64,000 nt of DNA from JBKHDT01 sp046541195 (GTDB lineage Bacteria; Pseudomonadota; Gammaproteobacteria; Halothiobacillales; Halothiobacillaceae), in contig JBKHDT010000006.1 of the NCBI GenBank assembly GCA_046541195.1, forward strand, positions 1 through 64,000, in the 5' to 3' direction. Shown in pieces: positions 24,001-31,960 of this stretch. Both the position numbers and the translations under genes were made by a program. The notes beneath the pieces were generated by a model. That model did not search any database. It saw nothing but the letters and a program-made list of their open reading frames with translations, and was not told where the DNA came from. Numbering within the stretch: position 1 is the stretch's first letter; every line of letters starts with the position of its first letter.

Positions 24001-24140
24001 GATGCCTCCTCCAGATGCAGGTCCTTCTGCCAGCATGCCAACCCGGTCAGACCCAGCCGTTCCAGTTTTTCGATCAGTCGAGGCGTTTCGATGCGGTCAT
24101 GCAGACCCAGCCAGGGTTTTTGTCGTGATTCTGCAGCCAT
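20985..24140 (-). CDS. PLD-like nuclease / SF2 helicase / DUF3427 protein
   Basis: Multidomain protein of 1051 aa. After an N-terminal region of about 130 residues comes a phospholipase-D-like nuclease domain with HAK at 231-233 and a GSANVS stretch (single HKD motif). An SF2 ATPase follows: Walker A ATGTGKT at 358-364, DEAH at 454-457, GLTATPER at about 478, and the motif VI region QLGRGLR. The C-terminal third matches DUF3427 (REGVVHVSQRRVDAFFVTI...). Such fusions are widespread, often in variable regions, and are suspected DNA-repair or anti-phage enzymes; the exact role is not established. The start at ATG 24140 has GGGA upstream; an ATG at 24185 would add 15 residues. The 3' end is part of repeat D2. 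Confidence 0.9.
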   Translation of the reverse strand: MAAESRQKPWLGLHDRIETPRLIEKLERLGLTGLACWQKDLHLEEASPLISSHLAHELAQLVLALREAGSGEARQQLQALKSALAASAPPFTKLVDELPLPPFRRLLEVRPPEAAAIGQAQAERPDTPLGVSTLLTGSSRTPSLVSQIRAELHSADRADWLVSFIKWSGIRPLKEALKRFTEVPAPDGGPRLRVATTSYLGATDLKAIEFLTSLPHTEVRASFDTHRTRLHAKAYTFHRQTGFGSSYVGSANVSKVALDEGLEWTAKISQYQLPSLWRQIEAAFESHWHDPAEFEPVRRGDLFRLKAALEAEQGATSGNPAPASNFFELRPYAFQQEILDAIAHERSAGLHRHLVIAATGTGKTMVAAFDYQRLTRQRDDGTRPTLLFVAHRKEILQQALNTFRHVLRDNAFGDLLVGDSTPAQHRHLFCSVQSWHSRKLDTLPPNHFEYVVLDEAHHASADTYQALLDHLRPDTLLGLTATPERSDGRDIRQDFGDRFTHEIRMPDAIEQRLLAPFHYYGIGDHPDIDLSGLEWQRGGYLTAELQAVLGANDARARWVFDHLLDTVADPARIRVLGFCVSREHARFMARRFADWGLPAVALTADSNAEERRQVQGELVRRRIRVIFTVDLYNEGIDIPEVDTLLFLRPTESLTIYLQQLGRGLRLHDEKPHLTVLDFVAPQHRRFRYADRFRALSNQPRRRVDQQIEHGFPWLPSGCLVDLDRVARAHVLENIRQQLGIRRPQLIQQLQQLVREEPDPGYHAMLDWLHLDTPDDLLRHGPPCLLRAEASGQKLESIEHYRKPLTRGLRQLAQCDDMTLLETLSGHLQGSGSASSEVLTLAYALLWPNDRPGDGSLMAVEQFVREHEALRDDLLGIAGYRRNTLLPASGIHLDRTGPLELHASYTREQILLALGKGSLEKPHTSREGVVHVSQRRVDAFFVTIDKADADFSPTTLYEDYAITDRLFHWQSQSRTTPESPTGQRYIHHSKRDYRPMLFVRPRRTLANGLTAPFHFCGPLRYQRHEGSQPMSIVWELEYPLPAHLLREARLVG

Positions 24141-24315
24141 ATTCGGTTTTCCCGGTTTTGCTCCGAGTCGAGCGCAAAACCCCATCCCCAGGGGTTTTCC
24201 AGAACGTGTGATGCAGGAAGCCTGCGGTCACACTCGTATCACTTCAGTTGCTCCCGGGAGTGACGCAGCCCGGATTGCTGATTTGCTGATTCCGCCGCAA
24301 GGTCGATCCGAGTAC

Positions 24316-24745
24316 AGGCCGGTTGCCGGCTCTACACCCGCCCGTACTCGCTGGCCTGGCCCACCCAGCGCCGGATCAGTGGCTCGACCTGTTCCGGGTG
24401 CTGGTCCAGCAGGCGATCGCTGGCTTCCCGTGCTTCTTCGAGCAGGTGGCCGTCGCGGGCCAGGTCGGCCACGCGCATCTGGGCCAGTCCGGTCTGGCGG
24501 GTGCCCAGTACCTCGCCGGGGCCACGCAGGCGCAGGTCTTCCTCGGCGATCCGGAAGCCGTCCTGGGTTTCACGCATGAGTGCCAGGCGGGCCCGGGCCC
24601 GGTCGCCGAGCGGTTCCTCGAACAGCAGCACGCAGTGCGAAGCCGTCGCGCCGCGTCCGACGCGGCCGCGCAACTGGTGCAGCTGGGCCAGGCCGAGGCG
24701 TTCGGCGTTTTCGATCAGCATCAGCGAGGCGTTGGGCACGTCAAC
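24316..24745 (-). repeat. Direct repeat: recG 3' end, intact copy
   Basis: Partner of 20326-20755 (offset 3990 bp, 429/430 identical by eye). Here it is the real end of recG. Confidence 0.95.
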
Positions 24746-26389
24746 GCCGACCTCGATGACGGTGGTGGCGACCAGCAGGTCCAGCTCGTGGGCCTTGAAG
24801 CGCTGCATGATCTCGTTCTTCTCGGCGGTCTTCATCCGTCCGTGGACCAGGCCGATGCGCAGATGCGGAAGCTGCTCCGCCAGGCTCTGGGCCGTGCTCT
24901 CGGCTGCCTGGGCATCGATGGCTTCCGATTCCTCGATCAGGGGACAGACCCAGTAGGCCTGTCGGCCTTCGGCGCAGACCTCGGCGATGCGGGCGATGAT
25001 CTCGTCGCGCCGTGCCGCGTTGATGGCGACGGTGGTTACCGGTGTGCGTCCCGGGGGCAGTTCGTCGATCACCGAGAGATCCAGGTCGGCGTAGGCACTC
25101 ATCGCCAGCGTGCGGGGGATCGGTGTCGCGGTCATGACCAGCTGGTGCGCCCGGGCGCCCTCGGGGCCCTTGGCGGTCAGGGCGAGGCGCTGATGAACGC
25201 CAAAGCGATGTTGCTCGTCGACGATGACCAGCCCGAGGCGATGAAATTGCACGGATTCCTGGAACAGGGCGTGGGTGCCGACCGCCAGGTGGATTTCGCC
25301 ATCGGCCAGCGCCTGGTTGCGCATTTTCCGTTCGCGTTCGGCCAGCAGGCCACTCAGCAGGGTGGTGCGCACGCCTAGGGGCTCCAGCCAAGTTGCAAGG
25401 TTTCGGGCGTGTTGTTCGGCCAGGAGGGCGGTGGGGGCCATCAGGGCGACCTGGTGGCCGGCCTCGATGGCGGTCAGCGCCGCCCCGGCGGCCACGAGGG
25501 TCTTGCCGGAGCCGACATCGCCCTGCACCAGCCGCAGCATGGGCGTGGGTCGTGCCAGATCGGCCCGGATTTCCGAAAGCACGCGTTCCTGAGCCCCGGT
25601 TGGTGCGAAGGGCAGGCTTTCCAGGAGGCGGTCATGGAGCCTGCCGGGACCGTTCAGCACCGGCGCCGGATCATGCCGAAGGTGACGGCGCGCCATCCGA
25701 AGCGCCAGGTGCTGGGCGATCAGTTCCTCCAGAACCAGGCGGCGACGCGCGGGGTCGTCCGCGTGGGGTGGGCCGGCGCTGCGTGCCGGCATGTGCAGGC
25801 GAGTGAGCGCCTCGTCCAGCGTGGGGAGGGCATGCTGGTGACGAATCTCGGCGGGTAGCCGGTCCGACAGGAGCCGTTCGGCCTGTTGCAGCGCCAGGGC
25901 CTGGCGCATCAGGCGTCTCAGCACGATCTGTCCGAGGCCCTCCGTGGTCGGGTAGACCGGTTGCAGGTATTCGCTGTCGGATGCGTCGGTCAGGACTTCC
26001 GGGTGGGCAAGGTCCAGGCCGTGCGCACCTTGCTTGAATTCACCGAACAGGCGCAGCCGACGCCCGGCGGGGAAATGTCCGGGGCCGGGGCCATGCTGCC
26101 CGAAGAACCACACGGTCGCCTGCCGGTCGCCGTCGGTCACGGCGACCACGCAGCGCGCCTTGCCCCGGTACAGGGCGCGCGCTTCAACCACCGTGACCTC
26201 GACCAGTGCCTCCTCACCGGGCAGGATCTCTGCCAGGCGCCGTGCGGTCCCGCGATCCTGATACCGGAAGGGCAGGTGCAGCAGCAGGTCTTGGACGGTC
26301 TCGATGCCCAGGCGAGCCAGGCGCTTGCCCAGCGCCGGGCCGACGCCCTTGAGTTCGGTTATCGGCCGCGGCGCGTCCATTGATGCCAT
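24332..26389 (-). CDS. recG: ATP-dependent DNA helicase RecG
   Basis: 685 aa, close to the E. coli length (693). The N-terminal wedge/OB domain occupies about the first 250 residues; the SF2 motor has GDVGSGKT (Walker A), DEQHRFG (DEQH motif II), TATPIPRT (motif III), and a TRG/motif VI region with QLRGRVGRG. RecG remodels stalled replication forks, R-loops and recombination intermediates. The start is ATG 26389 or, nine bases in, ATG 26380; neither has a strong ribosome site. The gene is intact even though its last 414 coding bases are duplicated 4 kb away. Confidence 0.97.
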   Translation of the reverse strand: MASMDAPRPITELKGVGPALGKRLARLGIETVQDLLLHLPFRYQDRGTARRLAEILPGEEALVEVTVVEARALYRGKARCVVAVTDGDRQATVWFFGQHGPGPGHFPAGRRLRLFGEFKQGAHGLDLAHPEVLTDASDSEYLQPVYPTTEGLGQIVLRRLMRQALALQQAERLLSDRLPAEIRHQHALPTLDEALTRLHMPARSAGPPHADDPARRRLVLEELIAQHLALRMARRHLRHDPAPVLNGPGRLHDRLLESLPFAPTGAQERVLSEIRADLARPTPMLRLVQGDVGSGKTLVAAGAALTAIEAGHQVALMAPTALLAEQHARNLATWLEPLGVRTTLLSGLLAERERKMRNQALADGEIHLAVGTHALFQESVQFHRLGLVIVDEQHRFGVHQRLALTAKGPEGARAHQLVMTATPIPRTLAMSAYADLDLSVIDELPPGRTPVTTVAINAARRDEIIARIAEVCAEGRQAYWVCPLIEESEAIDAQAAESTAQSLAEQLPHLRIGLVHGRMKTAEKNEIMQRFKAHELDLLVATTVIEVGVDVPNASLMLIENAERLGLAQLHQLRGRVGRGATASHCVLLFEEPLGDRARARLALMRETQDGFRIAEEDLRLRGPGEVLGTRQTGLAQMRVADLARDGHLLEEAREASDRLLDQHPEQVEPLIRRWVGQASEYGRV

Positions 26390-26427
26390 ATCACAAGTTT
26401 TCCGTGTCTCAGGTGCCGATTAGGCCT

Positions 26428-26433
26428 TATAAT
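26428..26433 (+). promoter_or_regulatory. -10 element before the diheme cytochrome gene
   Basis: A perfect TATAAT in an AT-rich 60-bp patch between divergent recG and the cytochrome gene. No good -35 hexamer stands 16-18 bp upstream, so an activator may be needed. Confidence 0.45.
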
Positions 26434-26483
26434 CCTGAGGATTCAAATTCGAATAAATCTTCTTGCTCGCAGGAGAAATCAAA

Positions 26484-27389
26484 GTGGCACAGGAAACCCC
26501 CAAAGTCGATCCCGTATCCAAGCTGGTCACCTTTATTGGTGTGATCCTGCTTCTGGTCACCGTGCTGTACATGGTTCAGTCGTTTCTGACCGTGGTGGAT
26601 GAAAATACCACCAAGGGTCCCACGGTGCAGACCCCCGATGTAGCCGAGGCGCAGAGGGATGAGGCCGAGGCAGAGAAGGAAGCGGCCGAAACGGAAGCGG
26701 CAGAAACCGAAGAAGTCGCGGCGGCCGCCGAGGAGACGGCGGCGGAGGCTGAGGCCGAAGAAGCCGCTGCAGAGGCAACCGAAACTGCGGTTGCCGATGC
26801 CGCCAAGGGGGGTGAGCACTATCAGGCCAATTGTGCGAGCTGCCACGGCATGAATGCCGAGGGCCAGGGTTCGTTCCCGAAGCTTGCGGGCATGAGCTTC
26901 GAAGAGGTTGATGCCAGCCTCAAGGCCTACCGCGCGGGTGAAAAGACCGGCGGCCAGGCTGCGATGATGGCGCCGATGGCGACGGGCCTCTCGGATGAGC
27001 AGATTGCCAACCTGGCGGCGCACATTGCCGAAGTGGGCGGACAAGACGTGCCGGGCGGTGCGGCAAAGGCCGATGACGCGGTTGATGAGTCGTCTGCCGA
27101 GACCAAGGAGGAAGAGCCTGCCGCCGACGAATCGGCTGCATCGGGTGACGTGGCCGCCGGTCAGCAGAAGTACCAGGCCCAGTGCGCCAGCTGCCATGGC
27201 ATGCAGGGCGAGGGCCAGGGCATGTTCCCGAAGCTGGCAGGTCACTCGGCCGAAGAGATCGTTGCTGATCTCAAGGCCTACAAGGCCGGCGAGAAGACCG
27301 GGGCCAATGCCGCAATGATGGTGCCGATGGCCGCCGGCCTGTCTGATGCCGACATGGCGGACCTCGGGGCCTTTATTTCGGGGCTCTGA
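26484..27389 (+). CDS. Membrane-anchored diheme cytochrome c with acidic linkers
   Basis: 301-aa c5-like cytochrome. One TM anchor at about 14-36 and no cleavage site; then about 70 residues almost only Ala/Glu/Thr; heme domain 1 with CASCH at 117-121; a second Ala/Asp/Glu linker (about 190-220); heme domain 2 with CASCH at 234-238. Both domains share SCHGM...GQG..FPKLAG and an AMM.PMA.GLS axial-Met region, so they arose by duplication. It is probably an electron carrier tethered to the inner membrane and feeding an oxidase. GTG 26484 is preceded by AGGAG at 8 nt spacing. Linker length is unusual. Confidence 0.9.
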   Translation: MAQETPKVDPVSKLVTFIGVILLLVTVLYMVQSFLTVVDENTTKGPTVQTPDVAEAQRDEAEAEKEAAETEAAETEEVAAAAEETAAEAEAEEAAAEATETAVADAAKGGEHYQANCASCHGMNAEGQGSFPKLAGMSFEEVDASLKAYRAGEKTGGQAAMMAPMATGLSDEQIANLAAHIAEVGGQDVPGGAAKADDAVDESSAETKEEEPAADESAASGDVAAGQQKYQAQCASCHGMQGEGQGMFPKLAGHSAEEIVADLKAYKAGEKTGANAAMMVPMAAGLSDADMADLGAFISGL

Positions 27390-27454
27390 GCAGCCCGGGG
27401 GATGGGGCGACCGGCGAGGCCGGGTTTTTCTCCAGCATCCTTCAAACATCATGC

Positions 27455-27485
27455 ACAGGCCGCCCTCGAGGCGGCCTGTCGGTTT
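27455..27485 (+). terminator. Hairpin after the diheme cytochrome gene
   Basis: ACAGGCCGCC-CTCGA-GGCGGCCTGT is a perfect 10-bp stem, followed by CGGTTTC. The short T run makes it a modest intrinsic terminator. A smaller CCGG stem followed by GTTTTT lies at about 27411-27428. Confidence 0.6.
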
Positions 27486-27518
27486 CTGGACCCGGTCCGG
27501 TGGAGTTTGCGAAAGTCC

Positions 27519-28163
27519 GTGAGCATCTTCGAGGCAGAACGGCTGCGTGGACCGCAGGTGCCGGAGCTGAGCTTTTCACTTCAGCGCGGCGAGATCCTGA
27601 TGCTGCACGGGCCTTCGGGCGCCGGCAAGTCACAGGCCTTGCGGGCCTTGGCGGACATGACACCCCATGAGGGCGTGGTGCGGCTGGACGGTGTTGGGCA
27701 AACGGAGTACGCGCCGGCAACCTGGCGCCGTCTGGTCGGTCTTGTGCCCGCCGAGTCCGGCTGGTGGGATGATGTGGTCGGCACCCATTTTGCCGAGGAC
27801 CCGCCGGACGAGTGGCTTGCGCGGCTTGGTTTTCCCGGGGACGCCCTCTCATGGCAGGTTTCCCGGCTTTCCAGCGGCGAGCGTCAGCGGATGAGCGTGC
27901 TGCGCTGCCTGGCGCTGCGCCCGCGGGTACTGCTTCTGGACGAACCCACCGCCAATCTTGACCCGGAGGCGGCCCGGGCCATGGAGGATCTGATCACCGA
28001 TTACCTCGGGCAGGAGACACGCTGTGCCGTCTGGGTGAGTCATGACCCGGAGCAACGCCAACGGCTGGGTGCTCAGGTGATCGAGATCGTGGCCGAGCCG
28101 GGGAAGGCCGCCGGACAGCCTCCAGGCAAGTCAGAATCATCGGGCGAGCCCCTGGCCTCATGA
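27519..28163 (+). CDS. fetA: ABC transporter ATP-binding protein FetA (YbbL)
   Basis: 214-aa ATPase: Walker A GPSGAGKS, ABC signature LSSGERQRM, Walker B VLLLDEPTANLD, His switch WVSHDPE. Together with the following permease it matches the FetAB iron(metal) exporter that relieves oxidative stress. The GTG at 27519 gives the expected N-terminus (SIFEAERL); the open frame reaches back to 27402 through the terminator hairpins. The stop overlaps the permease start (ATGA). Confidence 0.88.
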   Translation: MSIFEAERLRGPQVPELSFSLQRGEILMLHGPSGAGKSQALRALADMTPHEGVVRLDGVGQTEYAPATWRRLVGLVPAESGWWDDVVGTHFAEDPPDEWLARLGFPGDALSWQVSRLSSGERQRMSVLRCLALRPRVLLLDEPTANLDPEAARAMEDLITDYLGQETRCAVWVSHDPEQRQRLGAQVIEIVAEPGKAAGQPPGKSESSGEPLAS

Positions 28164-28966
28164 ATCTCTACAGCCTGACTCCGCTTGACCTGGGGATCGC
28201 TGCGGCGTTGGTGATCGCGCTGGGCATCCTGCAGCTGGCTTTGGGGCTGGGCGTGACGCGTTCGCTGTACTGGGCGGCAACGCGGATGGTGTTGCAGTTG
28301 CTGCTGGTGGGCCTAGTGCTGGAACTTCTGTTCGAGCACGCCAACCTGTACTGGGTACTGGTGATGATGGGCGTGATGGTACTGCTGGCAGGCCACGAGG
28401 TGGCCGCGCGCCAGGGTCGGCGTTTCCGTGGCGTCTGGGGCTACGGGATCGGTCTGGCGTCACTTTCCATGACGGCGCTTTTCGTGACCTTGCTTGCCCT
28501 GTGGACCATGGTGGGCGTGGAGCCCTGGTACGCCCCGCAGTATGCGGTGCCGCTGCTGGGCATGATTCTCGGCAATGCGATGTCCGGCGTGGCCGTGGGC
28601 CTCAATCACCTGACGCAGACCGCCTGGCGCGAGCGTGTGACCCTCGAGGCTCGTCTGATGCTGGGCCAGACACGGCCCGAGGCGACGGTGGACCTGCGCC
28701 GGGAAAGCATCCGTGCCGGGATGATCCCGACCATCAACGTGCTCGCTGCTGCCGGCATCATCAGCCTGCCGGGCATGATGACCGGGCAGATTCTTGCCGG
28801 AACGCCGCCGATCGAGGCGGTAAAATACCAGATCCTGATCATGTTCCTGATTGCCGCGGCCACCGGCTTCGGCACGCTGATCGCCATCGAGCTGGGCACC
28901 CGGCGCCTGTTTGACGAGCGCGAGCGCCTGCGGCTGGAGCGCCTGCGTACCCAATCGGGGCGCTAG
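28160..28966 (+). CDS. fetB: Iron-export ABC permease FetB (YbbM)
   Basis: 268-aa inner-membrane protein of the UPF0014/FetB family with about seven TM helices. Conserved features include GNAMSGVAVGLNHL in the middle and MIPTINVLAAAGIISLPGMM followed by TGQILAGTPP, the family signature. Overlaps fetA by four bases, so the pair is one transcription and translation unit. Confidence 0.92.
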   Translation: MNLYSLTPLDLGIAAALVIALGILQLALGLGVTRSLYWAATRMVLQLLLVGLVLELLFEHANLYWVLVMMGVMVLLAGHEVAARQGRRFRGVWGYGIGLASLSMTALFVTLLALWTMVGVEPWYAPQYAVPLLGMILGNAMSGVAVGLNHLTQTAWRERVTLEARLMLGQTRPEATVDLRRESIRAGMIPTINVLAAAGIISLPGMMTGQILAGTPPIEAVKYQILIMFLIAAATGFGTLIAIELGTRRLFDERERLRLERLRTQSGR

Positions 28967-29055
28967 GCAATTCCTGCCCGTGCGTTACTGCGCCAGATCA
29001 CGGATGGCTTCGTGTAAAGTTTCCTTCGAATCCTGCAAAGAGTCGGAATAAGTCA

Positions 29056-29865
29056 TTAATCCTGCAGGTAGGGTGACCAGTCGGTCCAGGGCGGACCGAA
29101 CGCGAAGAACGAGGGATTGAGGACCGATTCGCCGCGGTTGCAGGCCAGCCGCTTCATGTGGATGTCGGTCATGAAGCCGCCTGCTTCCTCCAGCACGCAC
29201 TGGGCGGCGGCGGTATCCCACTCGGAAGTCGGTCCCAGCCGGGGATAGAGGTCCGCCGAGCCCTCGGCGATCAGGCAGGACTTGAGCGCACTGCCGCAGC
29301 GAATGACTTCGTGGGGGCCGAGGCGTTCGAGCAGCCGGCAGTCCAGTTCGGACATGTGGGAGCGACTGATCGCCACCCGGATGGGCGCATCGGGGGCTCG
29401 GCTGCGACAGGCGATGGCAGCTTGCGCACCCGTCTCGTCCCAGCGCCAGACGCCCTGCCGGCGAATGGCCCCGTACATCCGGGGCAAGGCTGGCGCGTAG
29501 ACAATGCCGAGTACCGGCTGGTGCTGCTGGATCAGGGCGATATTCACGGTGAACTCGTCGTTGCGATTCACGAATTCGCGGGTTCCGTCCAGCGGGTCCA
29601 CCAGCCAGTAGCGCGTCCAGCCAGCGCGCTCGGACCAGGGCGGCAGCGCATCTTCCTCGGTCAGTACCGGCAGGTGTGGTGTCAACTGCCGCAAGCTTTC
29701 GCTGATAATCCGGTTGGCCGCCAGATCGGCCTCGGTCAGGGGCGAGTGGTCGTTCTTGTGCTGCACGGTGAAGTCCCGCCCGTAGACGGCCATGATCGCC
29801 TCTCCGGCCTGCATGGCGATCTCGCGCGCGGAATCGAACAGTGCGGGCAGGTTTTCGGCCTTCAT
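29056..29865 (-). CDS. cysQ: 3'(2'),5'-bisphosphate nucleotidase CysQ
   Basis: 269-aa inositol-monophosphatase-fold enzyme that hydrolyses 3'-phosphoadenosine 5'-phosphate made during sulfate assimilation. Metal-site motifs: Glu in SPLTEADLAAN, EED, DPLDGTREF, and EWDTAAAQCVLEEAGG at the C-terminal site. The ATG overlaps the nudE stop (ATGA), so it is translated from the nudE transcript. Confidence 0.95.
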   Translation of the reverse strand: MKAENLPALFDSAREIAMQAGEAIMAVYGRDFTVQHKNDHSPLTEADLAANRIISESLRQLTPHLPVLTEEDALPPWSERAGWTRYWLVDPLDGTREFVNRNDEFTVNIALIQQHQPVLGIVYAPALPRMYGAIRRQGVWRWDETGAQAAIACRSRAPDAPIRVAISRSHMSELDCRLLERLGPHEVIRCGSALKSCLIAEGSADLYPRLGPTSEWDTAAAQCVLEEAGGFMTDIHMKRLACNRGESVLNPSFFAFGPPWTDWSPYLQD

Positions 29866-30416
29866 TGCTGACGACTCCGAAGCAGGTCGCGTACCAGAAA
29901 AAGCGCCGCCAGCGAGCGGGCCTCGGTGAATTCCCCACCGGCCAGGAGCCGGTCGATCTGCTCAACCGGCCAGGGTTCGACCTCGATCGGTTCCGGCTCG
30001 TCTCCTGCCAGTGGCGCCGGGTAGAGCGATTCGGCCAGCACGATGTGGGTCCGCTGGCCGGAGTAGGCGGGATTGCTGCTGAGGGTGGTCAGGTAGGTCA
30101 GTTCGGCGGCGCCCTGGCCGGTTTCCTCGCGCAGTTCGCGCAGGGCGGCGTCGAGCACCGGCTCGTCGTTCTCGATCCGTCCCTTGGGCAGGCCCAGCTC
30201 GTAGCGTTCGGTCCCGGCGGCATATTCGCGGATCAGCAGCACATGATCCGGGTCCCGGACCGGGACGATCAGCACTGCGCCGGCTGTGCTCCCGCGCAGT
30301 CGTTCGAAACGGGCAGCCGCCCCGTTGGAAAACATCAGATCGACCGCCTCCACCCTGAAGTGGCGCGTGCTCGCAAGCGTTTCGACGGCAAGGATCCGGG
30401 GCGGGGTGCGCGACAT
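29862..30416 (-). CDS. nudE: ADP compounds hydrolase NudE
   Basis: 184-aa Nudix hydrolase (E. coli NudE 186 aa) acting on ADP-ribose, Ap3A and NADH-like compounds. Nudix box: GRIENDEPVL then DAALRELREETGQG. The ATG at 30416 (MSRTPPRIL) gives family length; the frame continues upstream to 30728 without support. nudE-cysQ is a conserved pair in Gammaproteobacteria. Confidence 0.93.
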   Translation of the reverse strand: MSRTPPRILAVETLASTRHFRVEAVDLMFSNGAAARFERLRGSTAGAVLIVPVRDPDHVLLIREYAAGTERYELGLPKGRIENDEPVLDAALRELREETGQGAAELTYLTTLSSNPAYSGQRTHIVLAESLYPAPLAGDEPEPIEVEPWPVEQIDRLLAGGEFTEARSLAALFLVRDLLRSRQQ

Positions 30417-30863
30417 GTAGGGGTATTCAACGGACGAAGGCGAGTGGTCATAATAACCCGAAATTTTGCTTGATTGTGCGCCTGCGCCCCGGCAGGCCCT
30501 GCAACCTGCGCCGAGCGCCTTTTCCCGCGTCAGCGGGACCCCGGCCATGGAGGGCCGGGGGGTGCGAGGCCAGGATGAACCGAGCGCCTGTATTCGGGGG
30601 GGCGATCCGTGCGCGCTGGCTGTCCGGGCGGGTTTTTCCAGCAGCGGGCCGGGTCTGCCGGCGGCTGATGCGCATGGTCGGCGCGGCGGATTGCAGCGCG
30701 GGGTGGATTCGATCAGGGTTTCCCGCAAAATTGCAGGGGAGCGCCGAGCGAACCGGCACCCAGGAGCCAGCGCGAGGTTGCGACTGGCCTTTGGAGCCGC
30801 TTGATGCCGTGTGGTGCGCGAGGCGCGTTGGTCAAAGGGAGTCTGCTACAGGGAGTTTTCAGG
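30417..30863. other. 447-bp intergenic region (nudE/radC divergent)
   Basis: No gene supported. An AT-rich patch at about 30450-30475 (ATAATAACCCGAAATTTT) is a likely nudE promoter. A perfect CCCCGGCC-ATGGAG-GGCCGGGG hairpin lies at 30539-30560. The remainder is GC-rich with no recognised RNA gene. Confidence 0.45.
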
Positions 30864-31535
30864 ATGGCGATCAGTGACTGGCCGGAAAGCGAGCGGCCGA
30901 GGGAGCGTCTGCTCGCGCACGGGCCTTCGGCGTTGTCGGATGCAGAATTGCTGGCAATCTTTCTGCGTACCGGTGTTGCCGGCAAGTCCGCCGTGGACCT
31001 GGCGCGTGAGCTGTTGCATCAGTTTGGCGGGTTGCGCGGTCTGCTTGAGGCGGACCGTCGGGCCTTCGCGAAGGGTCTGGGCCTGGGGGATGCGAAGTAT
31101 GCCCAGCTTCAGGCAGTGCTGGAGCTGGGGCATCGGCACATGGCCGAGGTGCTTCGCCGCGAGGACACCATCGAGTCTCCCGGGGCGGCCCGGCGCTATC
31201 TGGCCATGCGTCTGCGCGGTTATCGACAGGAGGTGTTTGCCGCCTTGTTTCTGGACAATCGCCACCGGGTGATCCAGTTCGAGGAGTTGTTTCGCGGCAC
31301 CATCGACCAGGCCGCCGTGCACCCGCGCGAGGTCGTCAAGCGTGCCCTGCATCACAATGCCGCGGCACTGATTCTCGCGCACAACCACCCCTCCGGCGTG
31401 GCGGAACCGAGCCGAGCGGACGAGCAGATCACGCGCAGGCTCCAGGATGCGCTCGGCCTGGTGGACGTGCGCGTCCTGGATCACGTCATCATCGGCGACG
31501 AGTGGGTGTCGCTGGCCGAACGCGGCTGCCTCTGA
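30864..31535 (+). CDS. radC: RadC family JAMM/MPN+ domain protein
   Basis: 223-aa protein (E. coli RadC 222 aa). N-terminal helix-hairpin-helix-like UPF0758 region, then the JAMM metalloprotease-like motif HNHPSG with downstream Asp (SRADEQ). The historic DNA-repair name is not well supported and the function is unsettled. ATG 30864 has CAGGGAG about 8 nt upstream. Confidence 0.93.
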   Translation: MAISDWPESERPRERLLAHGPSALSDAELLAIFLRTGVAGKSAVDLARELLHQFGGLRGLLEADRRAFAKGLGLGDAKYAQLQAVLELGHRHMAEVLRREDTIESPGAARRYLAMRLRGYRQEVFAALFLDNRHRVIQFEELFRGTIDQAAVHPREVVKRALHHNAAALILAHNHPSGVAEPSRADEQITRRLQDALGLVDVRVLDHVIIGDEWVSLAERGCL

Positions 31536-31544
31536 CTGCGGGGC

Positions 31545-31817
31545 TCACTCGACGATGTGCGCCTCGTCCGGTGTCCTGTCCACCATCTTGCGCAGGTTGT
31601 CGTTGATCTTGAAGATCACGATCATCAGTTCGCACCAGATGCGTGCGAACACCGCACCGACCACGATGGTGAGCAGTCCGGAAAGAAAGCCGCCGATGCC
31701 TCCAACCGTGAATATGGTGCTCAGGCCCCCGATCAGGATCACTGCCAGCAGCAGCCAGTAGATGAAGGTGATGATCTTCGGGGTCAGCATCGAATCGAAA
31801 AAGAATATGTCGCGCAT
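31545..31817 (-). CDS. DUF4282 small membrane protein
   Basis: 90-aa protein with two TM segments (about 15-35 and 42-62) separated by a Gly-rich turn, then FARIWCELMIVIFKINDNL, the conserved block of DUF4282. Function unknown. ATG 31817 is preceded by AAGGAG. Convergent with radC, ten bases apart. Confidence 0.85.
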   Translation of the reverse strand: MRDIFFFDSMLTPKIITFIYWLLLAVILIGGLSTIFTVGGIGGFLSGLLTIVVGAVFARIWCELMIVIFKINDNLRKMVDRTPDEAHIVE

Positions 31818-31960
31818 GAGTTGCTCTCCTTGTGCGTGATGTTGCGGACAAATCGCGTCGCCCCGGCGGGCCGGGACCGACTGGCTGGCAGCCCGGACCT
31901 TTCCCGGAATGCCTCCTGAAGCATGGCAGTAAAATGAGCTGCCCGCATGAAATTTGCGCT

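Noticed and set aside
30417..30863. A tRNA or 6S RNA gene in the nudE-radC gap
   Set aside because: No T-loop consensus, anticodon arm or 6S-like long bulged hairpin could be found; only isolated GC hairpins.
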